In this document: in pieces, positions 21,078-32,392 of the stretch | Position numbering within the stretch: position 1 is the first letter of the stretch | Layout of the letters: each line of letters opens with the position of its first letter | Source: Cervus elaphus | Lineage: Eukaryota; Chordata; Mammalia; Artiodactyla; Cervidae | Direction of reading: 5' to 3' | DNA length: 64,000 nt | Assembly: GCF_910594005.1 (NCBI RefSeq) | Contig: NC_057831.1 | Location: 42,676,001 to 42,740,000 of the forward strand | The notes under the pieces: generated by a model | Told to the model about the DNA's origin: nothing | The model's input: only the letters and a program-made list of their open reading frames with translations | Databases searched by the model: none | Made by a program: the position numbers and the translations under genes

Positions 21078-21820
21078 TTCCTGTTATTTGTGGTAGTTAC
21101 GTTCCATAAAGTTGCTGTGAACATTGAGTTAGAGGATATTGAACCATTACTCCCAGGGGAAAAACAGAGTTAGGTCCTTGTGAGTCTCAGGTCACAATTT
21201 TGTCAACCGTTCAGTACATAAACTTGTTTTATGTGTGTTTCTGTCTAAAGACCCCCTTATTTAGTATCTATTGTTGATTCATTAACATTGAACTCAAGGC
21301 CAACAGCACCATAACTCATGCATGAGTGAAGCTGGTCTAACATGTTCTTTCCCACATCATAGCTTTCTTGTGCTTCAGAACACTGGACAGAACTTTAGTA
21401 CTACACTCTGGGGCCATTTCAGTGGCGAAATCACCAACTAAAAGCACAAAAAATGTGAAAAGGATGGCACTAAATAGATTCTGAGAAGGACTCATTTATA
21501 GGATGAGAGCTAAAGCAGAAAGCAAAGCATTGCCTTGTTGGACCTCAGCTGGGAGCATGTATGTCCAGTAGCTCAAAAATTTTTTGTCACTCTGTCCATG
21601 TCTGCAAATGACCACAAAAGCTCTGCAAGTATTGATTTTGTTCAACAAACTTTAGCAAGTAGGTAAATTCACAAATATGGAGTCTGCAAGTACTCAAGGT
21701 TGGTTCTATTTGCATTTTCACAGAGCTCAGACTACAAAAGAGCATCCTTTCTAGAATTTCAAGGCTAAACATCCCCCAAGGGTTCAAGGACATCTTACTG
21801 TCAAGTGAATAATGGTCTTC
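21078..21820 (+). mobile_element. Old DNA transposon remnant, probably Tigger/mariner-like
   Basis: Sequence such as GTTGATTCATTAACATTGAACTC, GGCCAACAGCACCATAACTC, CTCTGGGGCCATTTCAGTGG and CACCAACTAAAAGCACAAAA (21270-21450) matches a mammalian DNA-transposon consensus I remember. I cannot name the family with certainty. No transposase frame survives. Orientation is nominal. Confidence 0.45.
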
Positions 21821-21854
21821 AGTTTCCAAACTGTGTGCACATCTACTTTACAGT

Positions 21855-21975
21855 GTGGTTAAGAGTACAGGGTTTGGTGTCAGTCATACTGGCCTCCCCA
21901 TGATTAACTATGCAGTTTCAGGCAACTCAAAATTTTGGAATCCTGGTTCATCTGTGAGATAGATGGAAACTTACT
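21855..21975 (+). mobile_element. MIR SINE fragment, sense
   Basis: GTGGTTAAGAGTACAGGGTTTGG is the MIR head. TCCTGGTTCATCTGTGAGAT may be the later TCCTCATCTGTAAAAT block. Confidence 0.65.
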
Positions 21976-22028
21976 GGAAACTTATACTAATATTTACTTT
22001 AATCCCTCAGAAAGTTTTTGGAAAGTCT

Positions 22029-22630
22029 TTATTTTTTTGGGCTCCAAAATCACTGCAGATGGTGATTGCAGCCATGAAATTAAAAGACGCTTACTGCTTG
22101 GAAGGAAAGTTATGACCAACCTAGATAGCATATTAAAAAGCAGAGACATTACTTTGCCAACAAAGGTCCATCTAGTCAAAGCTATGGTTTTTCCAGTGGT
22201 CATGTATGGATGCGAGAGTTGGACTGTGACGAAAGCTGAGTGCCAAAAAATTGATGCTTTTGAACTGTGGTGTTGGAGAAGACTCTTGAGAGTCCCTTGG
22301 ACTGCAAGGAGATCCAACCAGTCCATCCTAAAGGGGATCAGTCCTGGGTGTTCATTGGAAGGACTGATGCTGAAGTTGAAACTCCAATACTTTGGCCACC
22401 TGATGTGAAGAGTTGACTCATTGGAAAAGACCCTGATGCTGGGAGGGATTGGGGATAGGAGGAGAAGGGGACAACAGAGGATGAGATGGCTGGATGGCAT
22501 CACCAACTCAATGGACATGAGTTTGAGTAAACTCCAGGAGTTGGTGATGGACAGGGAGGCCTGGCGTGCTGCAACTCATGGGGTCACAAAGAGTCGGACA
22601 CGACTGAGCGACTGAACTGAACTAAACTGA
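22029..22630 (+). mobile_element. BovB LINE 3' end, longest copy in the window
   Basis: Encodes the C-terminal part of the BovB endonuclease-reverse transcriptase. A 157-codon frame from 21935 enters BovB at the GSKITADGDCSHEIKRRLLL block and continues through HLVKAMVFPVVMYGCESWTV to LRVPWTARRSNQSILKGISP, stopping at 22408. The reading then shifts frame to LSKLQELVMDREAWRAATHG (22421-22615). The element ends with GACTGAGCGACTGAACTGA repeats. 5'-truncated and frameshifted, so inactive. Confidence 0.95.
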
Positions 22631-22744
22631 AGAGTACAACTAAAGGGCTACCAGACCATCATATCTGGATGTGTTATAAGAATTGGATTAATTTGCCAAT
22701 TATATTTTTCTCCTACCTTTGGATATCTTTCCTTCAATAGTTAT

Positions 22745-22960
22745 CTAAATCTGATCTATACTTCAAAACTCAACTAAAGTTTCTTCTCAATAATTTTACT
22801 CCAGAATCCTTCTGGCAAGTCCCATATCCTCTGAAATTATAGCATTGACTATTCATACCCCTGGCTCTCATATGCCTAATACCTTGTGGAATTATATTAT
22901 CATTTATGTTATTGTGTATTTTTACCTTATTTTCTCTGTGAGGTATACATAAAACACATT
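22745..22960 (+). mobile_element. L2 3' region
   Basis: CTTCAAAACTCAACTAAAGTTTCTTCTC, CTTCTGGCAAGTCCC and TTGTGGAATTATATTATCATTTATG (22760-22910) parallel the sense L2 3' region. Confidence 0.65.
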
Positions 22961-23129
22961 TGAATATCCACAATGTGCAATGCTCCATGCAGTGGTTTCT
23001 GGGGTCTTCAAAGACCTCCCAACCTAGAAATCTTTCTGATTGGTTTCATATTTGCTTAGGGCTTTCTCATGGCTTTCTTACGCATCTTTGTCTCATTTCT
23101 TTTTCCATATTTATTTCTCTTTACAAGGT

Positions 23130-23225
23130 GGGCAGGGCCATGTTCAATGTTTCCATTTTATAGATGGACAGGCTGATCTCAGAGAAGTGAAATAAGTCCT
23201 CAATCACACGGCAACCCAAGTGAAG
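23130..23225 (-). mobile_element. MIR SINE fragment, antisense
   Basis: TTTCCATTTTATAGATGGAC and CAATCACACGGCAACCCAAG match antisense MIR. Confidence 0.6.
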
Positions 23226-24413
23226 TGTTGTTGTTGATGATGGTGATTACACATTACTTCCAGGGTGATTTTTGTTGATACCCTGATGTTCTTGTGAATT
23301 CCTTTGATCAGTGAACTTCAATTTCCCTGAGAAAGAGTTTGAAACATTCTTCTCTGTTCCAGGTTAGCCACCAGCTGATATGTTGGTTCTAGTTTATCAC
23401 CACCCCCTGATATGACAGTGATCACTCCAGAAGGAGGATCTGCCAAAGATGCCAGCCAAAACCTGATGGTAACTGTTTGAAATTCCAATTCTGATGCTGA
23501 TTTTAGCCGTAAAACAACTTCAACAGCATTGACCATTGCACATAAAGAAAGAAGGAGGCTAGAGAAAGAGAGCAGAGAGCAGGAGACACAGCAGGAAACA
23601 GTTATGATGTAAAATACTTGTATCTGATGCTTCTGGTCATCCCTTTTGGAGTTCACATTGACAGGGCTTTCTCTGTCTCAGTGTTCAGAGTTTTGTACTC
23701 TTCTAATATCAGACATTTAAACCTTTGTTCCAATTTAGGTCAGAATCACTCAAGCAGAGCCCTGAGTTAATGTGTAAATTTCTCCCTAGGGTAGCCTTCA
23801 TTTTGGAATAAAAGGCTTAGTCCCATCTTTAAAGAATTTCAGGTTTTAGTGAGCAGGTTTGGGGGTATGAGTTAGCAAGGAGAATTTTCCAAATATTATT
23901 CCAAGAAAATATCATGAATATCCATAGACTATGCTCTGGTTTGTCCTTTTTGCTTCTCAATGTTTGTGATATTCTGTATTATTATTCAACCAGCTGTCTC
24001 TTAGTCTGCTGTTTGTAAAGGATGTGAGTGGGGAAAAGACCGTTCTCCTGGGTCTCTTTTAGTCCTGACATTCTAGGATTCCGGGCTCCTCTTTCCTGCT
24101 CATTATTCTTTTCAAACTCTTAACACCTTTGTGTTTATATTATTATTAATTTTGTCATTATACAGACGGGTTGAATAAAAAAAGACAATTCTCTCTCCTT
24201 GCCCCTTCAATCCTTCCCCCACGTCTACTCCTTGTATCCATTGTTGATCAATGTCTTGAACTATCAATCTGGAGCAATATCTCTTGATGTCCCCTTCCCA
24301 GCACCTTTGGAAAGGTGAGACATTAGTTCATTATCCACTCCCTCTGCATTTCTCTTCCCAGTTTTAAATTTGTAAGATATTAAATCTCCAGTTTGCCTAT
24401 CGGTTACCTTTGT
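23226..24413. other. Unassigned
   Basis: A 112-codon minus frame (23318-23656) is the longest and has no recognised motif. No repeat identified. Confidence 0.4.
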
Positions 24414-24421
24414 AAATTTAC

Positions 24422-24640
24422 GTGTGTGCGTGCTAAGTCACTTCAGTCCTGTCTGGCTCTTTGAGACCCTAGAACTGTAGCCTGCCAGGCTCCTCTGTCC
24501 ATGGGATTCTCCAGGCAAGAATATCAGAGTGGGTTGACATGCCCTTCTCCAGGGGATCTTCCTGACCCAGGGATTGAACCTGTGTCTCCTGAGGGTCCTG
24601 ACCTGCAGGATTCTTTACTGCTGAGCCACCAGGGAAGCCC
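24422..24640 (-). mobile_element. Bov-tA SINE
   Basis: Antisense: GTGTGTGCGTGCTAAGTCAC to GAGCCACCAGGGAAGCCC. AAATTTAC (24414-24421) and AGATTTAC (24641-24648) are a plausible 8-bp target-site duplication with one mismatch. Confidence 0.92.
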
Positions 24641-24648
24641 AGATTTAC

Positions 24649-26334
24649 ATAATGTGCTTAATTTTTTACTTCTTGGTCCATCCACTCTAGTGAGATAGAG
24701 ATCTTATTTTTTTTAAGATGCCACTGGAAGAGACTTGTCCCTACTGGGGTCTTCTTGGTAAAAGATTAAGCCTCGTTTTTGCACCTTAAGAGCAGCACGT
24801 CCAGAAAAACTACCTGCCACCAGGTTGCAGATAAAAACTTTGGGACCAAGACACATTGGAATCCAATATCATAGAAGGTTTAGTAAAGTTAAAACTGATA
24901 AACTCAGTGTAAAAAAAATCAACATGATAAACAGTAATTGGGAAAATCGCTCACTTAAAAAAGAAACACTATCCAACAATTAGCCGAATTAGCACCTCTA
25001 TTGATTCTCGGAAGTATTTTCTCCCATTTAACCTACTCAGATCAATTAGCTTGGCATCTGCCTCCAACTTCATATATCAATATAACTGTTTTCTCCCCAG
25101 CCTAACTGCTACTTAGGAGATAATGGGAGGGATGGACCATTTTACAAGACAATAACACAGTTCCTGGAGAAATAAATCGAGAGGCTGAAGAAATGAGATT
25201 TATTTCCAAAGAAAGTGGTACATCCCTCCCATGGTGCCTAATACACCGGTGGTTAAACAATTAAATTTATTTTTGGATACAAAGTTAATTACTTTGAAAA
25301 GTCAGTGAGACTACCATTGACAAATACTACCTGTAAAACCCTCAGAAATAACAAGGCAGTCACTCAGAACCGCTAAAATGGCAGCATTTGACATTTGTTA
25401 TTGCAGGAATTATGGTCTTCCTGTGAAGTTACCTGATCGTTCTTATCTTAATTGAACCTCAGCAGGGCAGGCTTTCGAAGTTACCTGGAGGTGGAGACTG
25501 AGAACCCCTCTATTTTCCTTGTTAGACCCAGTGAGTATTCCCCAAATGCCTCCATTAGCTGTCAAGCACCATTCTCTCAATTCTTAAATCCTTTGATTTT
25601 AAATTCTATTTAGGATTGAGGCTGGCCCTAAATGTCAAAGAACACCATCATGATGGCCAAAGAGTGAATTGAAACTTGGTTTGCTTTCTGCAAAATATAG
25701 CTCAGAATGTAGTTAGAAGCCAAGGATCACAAACAATAGGGAAGTAGTTGAACACATGTTCTATACAGTGTAAGGCTTATATGGGCTTAAAAAAAAAACT
25801 CTGTGAATAATATTTAATACTAATGGAACTGCTGCAAAATATAATTAAGTGTAAAAAGGCAGAAAATGAAACTGTCCTATTTCTTTAAAACATTTGCATA
25901 AAGTTATTTTTTAAAAATAGCTCCCCTTAGTTCCTCTGGTGAGGTGGAGGCAGAGAAGACTTAGGTCACATTTATCTCAGGAAAGTGGATTTATGAATGG
26001 CTTTAATTTTTTCCTTATATTTTTATTTGATATCCATATCTTTTAGACTATTTTATCTACTAGACTATTTTAAAATAATTAAATAAACACTGAGGTTTAG
26101 AAATTCAAGGGCACCAGACTCTTGCCCCCACTTGTTTCTACCTACTATCTCATGACCTACCACAGGCAAGGAGCTGGCTACCTCCATATTCCTCTTCTCT
26201 TTGCAGTTACAAAGGCTGACATGTACTTTTCTTTGCCATAGAGGGACACAATGAAGATGATAAAATGATGTCTCTTGAAATGTTCACCACTTTAGAGAAC
26301 AGAAGTTTACATACTATTTTTTCACTTAAAAATT
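24649..26334. other. Long repeat-free block; candidate conserved non-coding element at 24940-25560
   Basis: About 1.7 kb with no transposon I can identify and no frame of 60 codons. 24940-25560 contains TTAATTA and AATTAAAT homeodomain-like cores and AAAGTTAATTACTTTGAAAA, which joins such a core to a TCF/LEF-like CTTTGAA. Function is inferred. Confidence 0.35.
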
Positions 26335-26880
26335 GAAGTGTAAGTTGACTTAAAATATATTCAGTTTTATATATATATATATATATTGTTTTTCAGATTC
26401 CTTTCCCTTTGGGGTTATTATAAAATATTGAGTATAGTTCCCTGTGCTGTGCAGTAAGTCCTGTTGTTCATCTATCTTATACATTGTAATGTGTGTCTGT
26501 TAATCCCAAACTTCTAAGTTATTCCCCCCTCCCACCTTTCCACTTTGGTAACCATACATTTGTTTTCTACATCAGTGAGTCTGCTTTTCTTTTGTAAATA
26601 AGTTCATTTGTATCATTCTTTTTTAGATTCCACACATAAGTGATATAATATGACATTCGTTTTTCTCTGACTTTCTTCACTTAGGATGGTAATCTCTAGG
26701 TCCATCCATGTTGCTGCAACTTCATTATTTCATTCTTTTTTTACGGCCAAGTAATATTCCATTGCGTATATGTAGCACATCCTCTTTATCCACTCATCTG
26801 TCAAAGGACATCTAAGTTGCTTTCATGTCTTGCCTATTGTAAACAGTGCTGGAATGAACGTTGTATATACTCTTTTCCCA
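26335..26880 (-). mobile_element. L1 3' end, antisense
   Basis: Antisense L1 3' UTR and ORF2 end: GAGTATAGTTCCCTGTGCTG, CTTTGGTAACCATACATTTG, GATTCCACACATAAGTGATA, GGTCCATCCATGTTGCTGCA, GGCCAAGTAATATTCCATTG. A (TA)n run lies at about 26369-26386. Confidence 0.9.
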
Positions 26881-27054
26881 TTGTGTTTTCTAAGTGATGT
26901 TGGGGCAGTTAGAGGCCCAGCAGGAGACAGAGGGTAGACATGATCGTCCACAGGGGATCATGATGACAGTGCCATGAGGAAGCTCTTTACAAAAATGGTG
27001 AAAGACTTAAGGGAAACCAACAGGGATGGTGGAACTAGGGAAAATGCCAGTTGT
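26881..27054. other. Unassigned
   Basis: Short spacer between L1 and Bov-A2 with no recognised feature. Confidence 0.4.
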
Positions 27055-27064
27055 AGGAGGGCCT

Positions 27065-27332
27065 GTGGAGAAGGCAGTGGCACCCCACTCCAGTACTCTT
27101 GCCTGGAGAATCCCAGGGACGGGGGAGCCTGGTGGGCTGCCGTCTATGGGGTCGCTAGGAGTCGGACACGACTGAGTGACTTCACTTTTCACTTTCATTC
27201 ATTGGAGAAGGAAATGGCAACAGACTCCAGTGTTCTTGCCTGGAGAATCCCAGGGACGGGGGAGCCTGGTGGGCTGCCGTCTATGGGGTCGCACAGAGTC
27301 GGACACGACTGAAGCGACTTAGCAGCAGCAGC
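27065..27332 (+). mobile_element. Bov-A2 dimeric SINE
   Basis: Two monomers joined by CTTCACTTTTCACTTTCATT and ending GCGACTTAGCAGCAGCAGC. AGGAGGGCCT (27055-27064) and AGGAGAGCCT (27333-27342) form a 10-bp duplication with one mismatch. The 112-codon plus frame through it is spurious. Confidence 0.95.
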
Positions 27333-27357
27333 AGGAGAGCCTTTAAAAAAGTAGCCA

Positions 27358-27507
27358 CTGTCTGTCTTTGTCCATGGGATTTTCTAGGAAAGAATACTGG
27401 AGTGGGTTGTGGTGCCCTCTTCCAGGGGATCTTCCCAACCCAGGGATCAAACCCAGGTCTCCCACATTGCAGAAGGATTCTTCACTGTCTGAGCCACGAG
27501 GGCAGCC
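27358..27507 (-). mobile_element. Bov-tA SINE, head half only
   Basis: Antisense head half: begins TTTGTCCATGGGATTTTC and runs to GAGCCACGAGGGCAGCC. The tail half is absent here; a matching tail half lies 280 bases to the right at 27786-27872. Confidence 0.9.
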
Positions 27508-27574
27508 TATGTTCTAGGTGCAGGGAAGGACTATGTTCCAGGGACTGCTGTGGAAGTACTACGTTCCTGTGATA

Positions 27575-27985
27575 GGCCTGCCGTAGAATATTACAGTGCA
27601 GTAGTCTGTGGTGAGCTATGGATAAACTCAACAGCAGAGATGAACCTCAAAATAGTTAAATCGAACAAAAGAATTCATACCCTGTGATTCCATTTGTATT
27701 AAATTCTAGTCAAGGTAAAACTACTGTATACTGACGAAGTCAGATCTGTGGTGGCCTGGGGCTGGGAAGGCAAGGGTGGACTGCAAGTGTGTGCATGAGT
27801 GCTAAGTCACCTCAGTCATGTCTGACTCTGTGCGACCCTATGGACTGGAGCCCACCGGGCGCCTCTGTCACATAACCTTCTGCGGTGATGGAATGCTTTC
27901 TGAACTCTTGATTGTGGAACTGGTTACACAAATGTATACATTTTAAAAAATGCATTGAACAGTAATAGTAAAAGTGGTTTTAGGA
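27575..27985 (+). mobile_element. L1 (older, L1M-type) 3' end
   Basis: TAGAATATTACAGTGCAGTAG, GATGAACCTCAAAATAGTTA, TGTGATTCCATTTGTATTAA, CTTGATTGTGGAACTGGTTA and CACAAATGTATACATTTT follow the sense L1 ORF2 end and 3' UTR of older mammalian L1. Interrupted by a SINE half at 27786-27872. Confidence 0.75.
27786..27872 (-). mobile_element. Bov-tA SINE, tail half only
   Basis: Antisense tail half: GTGTGTGCATGAGTGCTAAG to GGGCGCCTCTGTC. It stops where the head half at 27358 begins in element coordinates (CTCTGTC then CATGGGA). Confidence 0.88.
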
Positions 27986-27999
27986 CAGGCAAATAAAGT

Positions 28000-28085
28000 T
28001 GATAAAAAGAAGGAGAGAGACAGGGAAAGATCAAAGAAAAAGAAAAAAGAGAGGAAGAGAGAGTGAAGAAGGAAGGAAGGAAGCC
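28000..28085. repeat. Purine-rich tract with GGAA repeats
   Basis: GA-rich run ending GAAGGAAGGAAGGAAGCC. Possibly grown from the A-rich tail of the adjacent L1. Confidence 0.8.
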
Positions 28086-29679
28086 ACATCTAACAATTGG
28101 TCCAGCAGAAAGGAAACTAGGGGAGTAAAATGCAATTTTCTCCCTTCCTACTGTCTCTCATAGATACGGTAGCTACCCGGAAGCCAGAGAACCAGGGGCT
28201 CTGTCAGGCAGGCCTTAGAGGTCAGCCTTTTGGGGCCCAGAGCAGAATGGGGAGAGACAGATCGTAGGAGCAACTGGAGAATATAGAGCACAGAACATTG
28301 TCACTCCATGTGAGGTCCTCAAAGAACCACAGGGGAGAAAAATGTTAGGTAGGAAAATAGCTCTTGGTTAAATGACTTGCAAATGGGACAATTGACAACA
28401 CAGGGCAAATTGATGGAGGGACCCTGTCGATACTGAAAGTACAGTGTGATGTTGTAAAAGAGTCATCACTGCCCAGAGAATGAAAAGTCCAGGCACTGCA
28501 GTTGGAACCTTCTTTCTCAAACGGTTATATGCTCACCGGCTGAACCCTCTGTCTGATAGTCCCAGGTGACATGGGCACATGGATGTGCCCCTCTTTCTGG
28601 ATGTCAGAATCAAAGATTAAGGGCTACTTTACATAGCCCAGTGTTCCTCGGTGATTCATTAAGTGTCTGAGATCCTTCTCTGCGCATTTATTTAGTATTT
28701 TATTTACCTGCTGTCACAAAGTTAGGGGGATTTATACTTGAATTCAATGGATGACTGAAATGTGACATCGTATATAATTTTTAATGCCAAATAGCAATAA
28801 AAATTTATGAAGTTATGGCACACTTTCATGGTTAGAGAGAGAGAATGTAAAGTATAATTTTTTGCATCTTTGGAAAGATTTGGTTTAATCAGAATACTTA
28901 CATATGTCTATAAAATAAGAATGGACTGATGCTACTGCATTATATAAGACTTCCTTCCTCTTCATTAAATAGCCTCAGGGTGTTCTTATTATTGTTTTTC
29001 AGGTTTTGTCTAATGTTTTGTTATGTATCTTCTTTCTGTCAAGCTAGTGCTTGTTCAGTGATATAACTGAGCCTAATCTAGAGGAAGTAGGAAAATTAAA
29101 TTTCCATACTTGTTAGAATTGTGTGTAAACAAAAGGTAAATAGACATTAAGAGACTAAAAGACACACATTTTGATGAATAAACATTGTAACAGTGATTTT
29201 GCCTTTCCCTGGACTTTTCCTCTCTTTTTAAAAAAGATTTTCAGATAAGGTCTGGGTTTTTAAATCCCCTTTCAGTTCTATATTTCTGTGTTTCCATTTC
29301 ATCTCGTACTATATCTCAGGTTTACTAGTTTCTCGTGCTTGTTACCTACTTTACGCAGTCATTTTTAAAGTTTATTTTCCTCAATAAGTGATTCCTGCTT
29401 CCATGTGGGCTTTGAGGATGTAGAGAAGAAGCCTGAGATCTAAGCGTGCCCCCGCTGGTCTTACAGGTTTAGTTATAATTATGTTCCAACAGGATTCCTG
29501 CTGCTTGACTTTCACTCTTCCAACGTGAGCACTTGCTTTTCTGTGGAATCTTCAGAGTTGATTCTTTCTACATTTCTCCTGTTTGATAATCCTGTTTTTA
29601 TTTATGGCAAATGAAATCATACATTTTTTTAAAAAGTTTTTTTGGATTAAAAGTTCTGAACCTGGTGTTTGGACAATAT
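28086..29679. other. Unassigned, mostly repeat-free
   Basis: No repeat recognised and no frame of 60 codons apart from a minus frame that starts beyond its right end. 28640-29100 is AT-rich with balanced sequence. Confidence 0.4.
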
Positions 29680-29790
29680 ACATCCTTAACAAGGTAGATA
29701 TCATGATATCTGTTTTAGTATGAAAGAAACTGAGGTCTTGGAGAGATTTGTTCACTTCCTCCAGATATATTTGCTAGTCAGTGGAGACTA
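29680..29790 (-). mobile_element. MIR SINE fragment, antisense
   Basis: AGGTAGATATCATGATATCT, GAAAGAAACTGAGGTCTTGG and GCTAGTCAGTGGAGAC parallel antisense MIR. Confidence 0.6.
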
Positions 29791-29864
29791 TATAGAAGAC
29801 TTATATACAGTGGTTTTTCCTTTTATTTGTTCACATAGTTTTATCCAAATAAAAATGTTTCTGG

Positions 29865-30564
29865 ATCTGTTTTAAGGCCTTGGAGATACAGAGATGACCA
29901 AGGTAGAAGAGGGCCCTGATATCTAACAGTTTACATTCTAGTGGGAAGAGCAGTGGGATAGCGGCAGACAATTAACCAGAATAAACCAGAGAAACATCAG
30001 GTGGGGATAAGTCACTTACCTGTCTTTCCCCATTGGAAGGAAAACTTGAGAACAAAGACTGTCATTCCACCACTGTATTCCGTAATACCTGGAAGAGTTC
30101 TCAACACAGCGTAGGGGTTCAATCAATATTTTCAATTAAAGAAATATGTTACCAAGTAATAGAATGCGCCTAGTAGAAAACAAACTGAAGATGTGATCAA
30201 GAGGAGCTAAGGGATTCTTTCAGATTGGCTAGTCAGGGAGTGCTTCATGGAAGAGTTCAACATTAGAGCTGAGGTCTGACTGAGAAGAGGAAGCCAGTCA
30301 TGTAAATATCTGGATGAAGAACATTCTATACAGAAATGAACAGCTGGTGCAAAGGCCCTGAGGTGGGACTAGGCTTGGTGAATTTTAGTAACAGAAAAAG
30401 GTGAGTGTGTTGAAGCATAAGAAAAAGGTGGGTAAGAGAAGAGGCCAGAGCAATGAGCAAGGCAAGGTCACGTGAGGGCCAGGAGGCCCCTGGGTGGAGT
30501 TTGGGTTTTACTTGAAATGTAATGGAAGTCATTGGAAGGCTTTAGCTTCCCTGGTGGCTCAGAT

Positions 30565-30599
<35 letters not shown>

Positions 30600-31010
30600 C
30601 CTGCAATGCTGGAGACCTGGGTTCAATCTCTGGGTCGTGTTGGGAAGATTGCTTGGAGAAGTGAATGGCTACCTACTACAGTTTTCTTGCCTGGAGAATT
30701 CCACAGACAGAGGAGCCTGGTGGGCTACTGTCTATTGGGTTGCAAAGAGACAGACACGACTGAGTGACTAACACTAACAAAGAAGGAACCAGGAGAATAA
30801 CACAATCTTTGGCAACTGTCCAGGCAATGAAGTGGTGCAAGTGTAGATCAGAGGATAGTGGTGAAAACAGAGGGAGGAGCCAGTGTTACACATTGACAGA
30901 CTGCTTGATGATGGTTGGAATATGGGAGGGTGGTGGATATTGAAGAAAATGGACAAATCAAGTATGACTCAACTTTGTGACCCTGGTTTTTTGGAAAATA
31001 GGGGTGATGT
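29865..31010 (-). mobile_element. L2 LINE, long antisense copy split by a SINE
   Basis: TTACATTCTAGTGGGAAGAG, CAGGGAGTGCTTCATGGAAG, GAGGTCTGACTGAGAAGAGG, TGGTGCAAAGGCCCTGAGGT and AATGTAATGGAAGTCATTGG are consecutive antisense L2 blocks. After the SINE, AACACAATCTTTGGCAACTG...GTGGTGCAAGTG continues it. A sense L2-terminus-like segment lies inside at about 30025-30130, so two L2 pieces may overlap. Confidence 0.75.
30546..30780 (+). mobile_element. Bov-tA SINE with internal poly(A) expansion
   Basis: GCTTCCCTGGTGGCTCAGATGGT is followed by 28 A (30568-30595) where the family has GGTAAAGAATC. The rest is normal through GACACGACTGAGTGACTAAC. Inserted in L2. Confidence 0.93.
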
Positions 31011-31044
31011 TTCTTCAGATATGGAAGACTGAGACCAAAAGCTG

Positions 31045-31320
31045 TATGAGTTTGCTAGGGCTGCCTTAACAAAGCACTGCACACCAAGAGCTTTAGAGAG
31101 CAGAAGCTTGTTGTCTGGAGACTAGAAGTGCTAGGTCAAGGTCAGAAATGATGGGTCCTTCTGAGGGCTGCAAGGGAGAATTGGCTCTGTGCCTCTCTCT
31201 TGACTTCTGGTGGTTTGCTGGCAATCCTTGGCTTGTAGGTGCATCATCCCCATCTCTATGTGTGTGTCCACATGGTGAGCAGGCTAGGGGCAGGGGAGAG
31301 ATCTCACAGTTTCTCTTTGG
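31045..31320 (-). mobile_element. MLT1-type LTR, antisense
   Basis: GAGTTTGCTAGGGCTGCCTTAACAAAG, then AGAAGCTTGTTGTCTGGAGA and GTGTCCACATGGTGAGC, match the antisense ERVL-MaLR order (TTTGCTAGGGCTGCCATAACAAA...GTGTCCTCACATGG). 31050-31280. Confidence 0.75.
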
Positions 31321-31850
31321 ACTATGTTAACTAAGGTTTGACTATTCAGTTCCAATAGTGATGTCAGTTACTATAGGAGAGCAGAGAAAGGACGGGCAGA
31401 TAACAACCGGTAGGGTTTCATGGAGAAGTGTCTGGAGGACAGGTAGAGTTTTGGCAACATTAAATCCCAGATTCTCTGGGACTCCCTTGCCATTGGGTAA
31501 GTAAGCAGATAAGCAAATATACTATAACCACAGAGAAGCATCTATACTTTTTCCTTTCACAGAGGGCAAGATTGCTGAGGAATCATGACACTTGTTATTC
31601 CAATAGTGCTTCAGCCATTTCCAGATGGAGCTGACATCCCCCCAGGAGGAAGTGCTGACTTACAAATATCCCTTACTTACCAGTGAGAGCATCCGTCCTA
31701 CAGCCTCGTTAAGAGAGAAAGTCTCTTCTGCTATTGGTTTAGTCAAGCCCATGTCCAGGAATATGAAATGAGGATAATGGGGAAAACAAAGTCCTTCCCC
31801 CTGTATTGGGAAGGACTCCCAGCTCCAGCATGGGGTAGATATGATTTAAG
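31321..31850. other. Unassigned
   Basis: No repeat or credible frame recognised. Confidence 0.4.
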
Positions 31851-31854
31851 GGAC

Positions 31855-32392
31855 TGGCTAAAAATTCTAGTCTGATCATGCCATTTCCTTGACTCAAGAC
31901 ATTTAAGTGCTGCCTGTTGCTATTAGACAACAGCACCACCACCCCCACCGTGCCCCCCCGCCCCGGCCCAGTCCTAAACTTTGCCTAGAAAAGCTTGCAT
32001 GTGCTGGCCTTGCTCATTCTTTCTCTTCTGTGAATTCTAGCCTCACTGGTTTTTCTTTTATTTCCCCCACCTTCCCCACACAGCTTACTCCCTTTTGCAT
32101 CAGGGACTTCCAATGCACCTCTTCCCAGGTTGCTCAGTGATAAAGGATCTGCTTGCCAATGCAGAAGACACGGAAGACTCAGGTTCAATCCCTGGGCTGG
32201 AAGGATCCCCTGAAGAAGGAAATGGCAATCCATTTCAGTGTTCTTGCCTGGAAAATCCCATGGACAGAGAAGCCTGGTGGGCTACAGTTGATGGGGTCAC
32301 AAAGAGTTGGACATGACTGAGCACGCCCGCACACACTTTGAATGCACTACCCTGGTCTTCCCTGTAAAGCTGAGTTTTCTTACTCTCCCTTT
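31855..32392 (+). mobile_element. L2 3' region carrying a SINE
   Basis: GTCTGATCATGCCATTTCCTTG, AAGTGCTGCCTGTTGC, TGCTGGCCTTGCTCATTCTT and AGCCTCACTGGTTTTTC (31870-32055) are sense L2. It contains a C-rich run near 31941-31970 and resumes briefly after the SINE at 32121-32340. Confidence 0.65.
32121..32340 (+). mobile_element. Bov-tA SINE
   Basis: CTTCCCAGGTTGCTCAGTGA to GAGTTGGACATGACTGAGCA with a CGCCCGCACACAC tail. AATGCAC at 32112-32118 and 32341-32347 is a short candidate target-site duplication. Confidence 0.93.

Noticed and set aside
21935..22408. 157-codon frame as a possible functional reverse transcriptase
   Set aside because: It is only the C-terminus of BovB, lacks the catalytic and endonuclease regions, and is frameshifted.
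26974..27312. 112-codon plus-strand frame
   Set aside because: About two thirds of it is Bov-A2 sequence; no host protein similarity.
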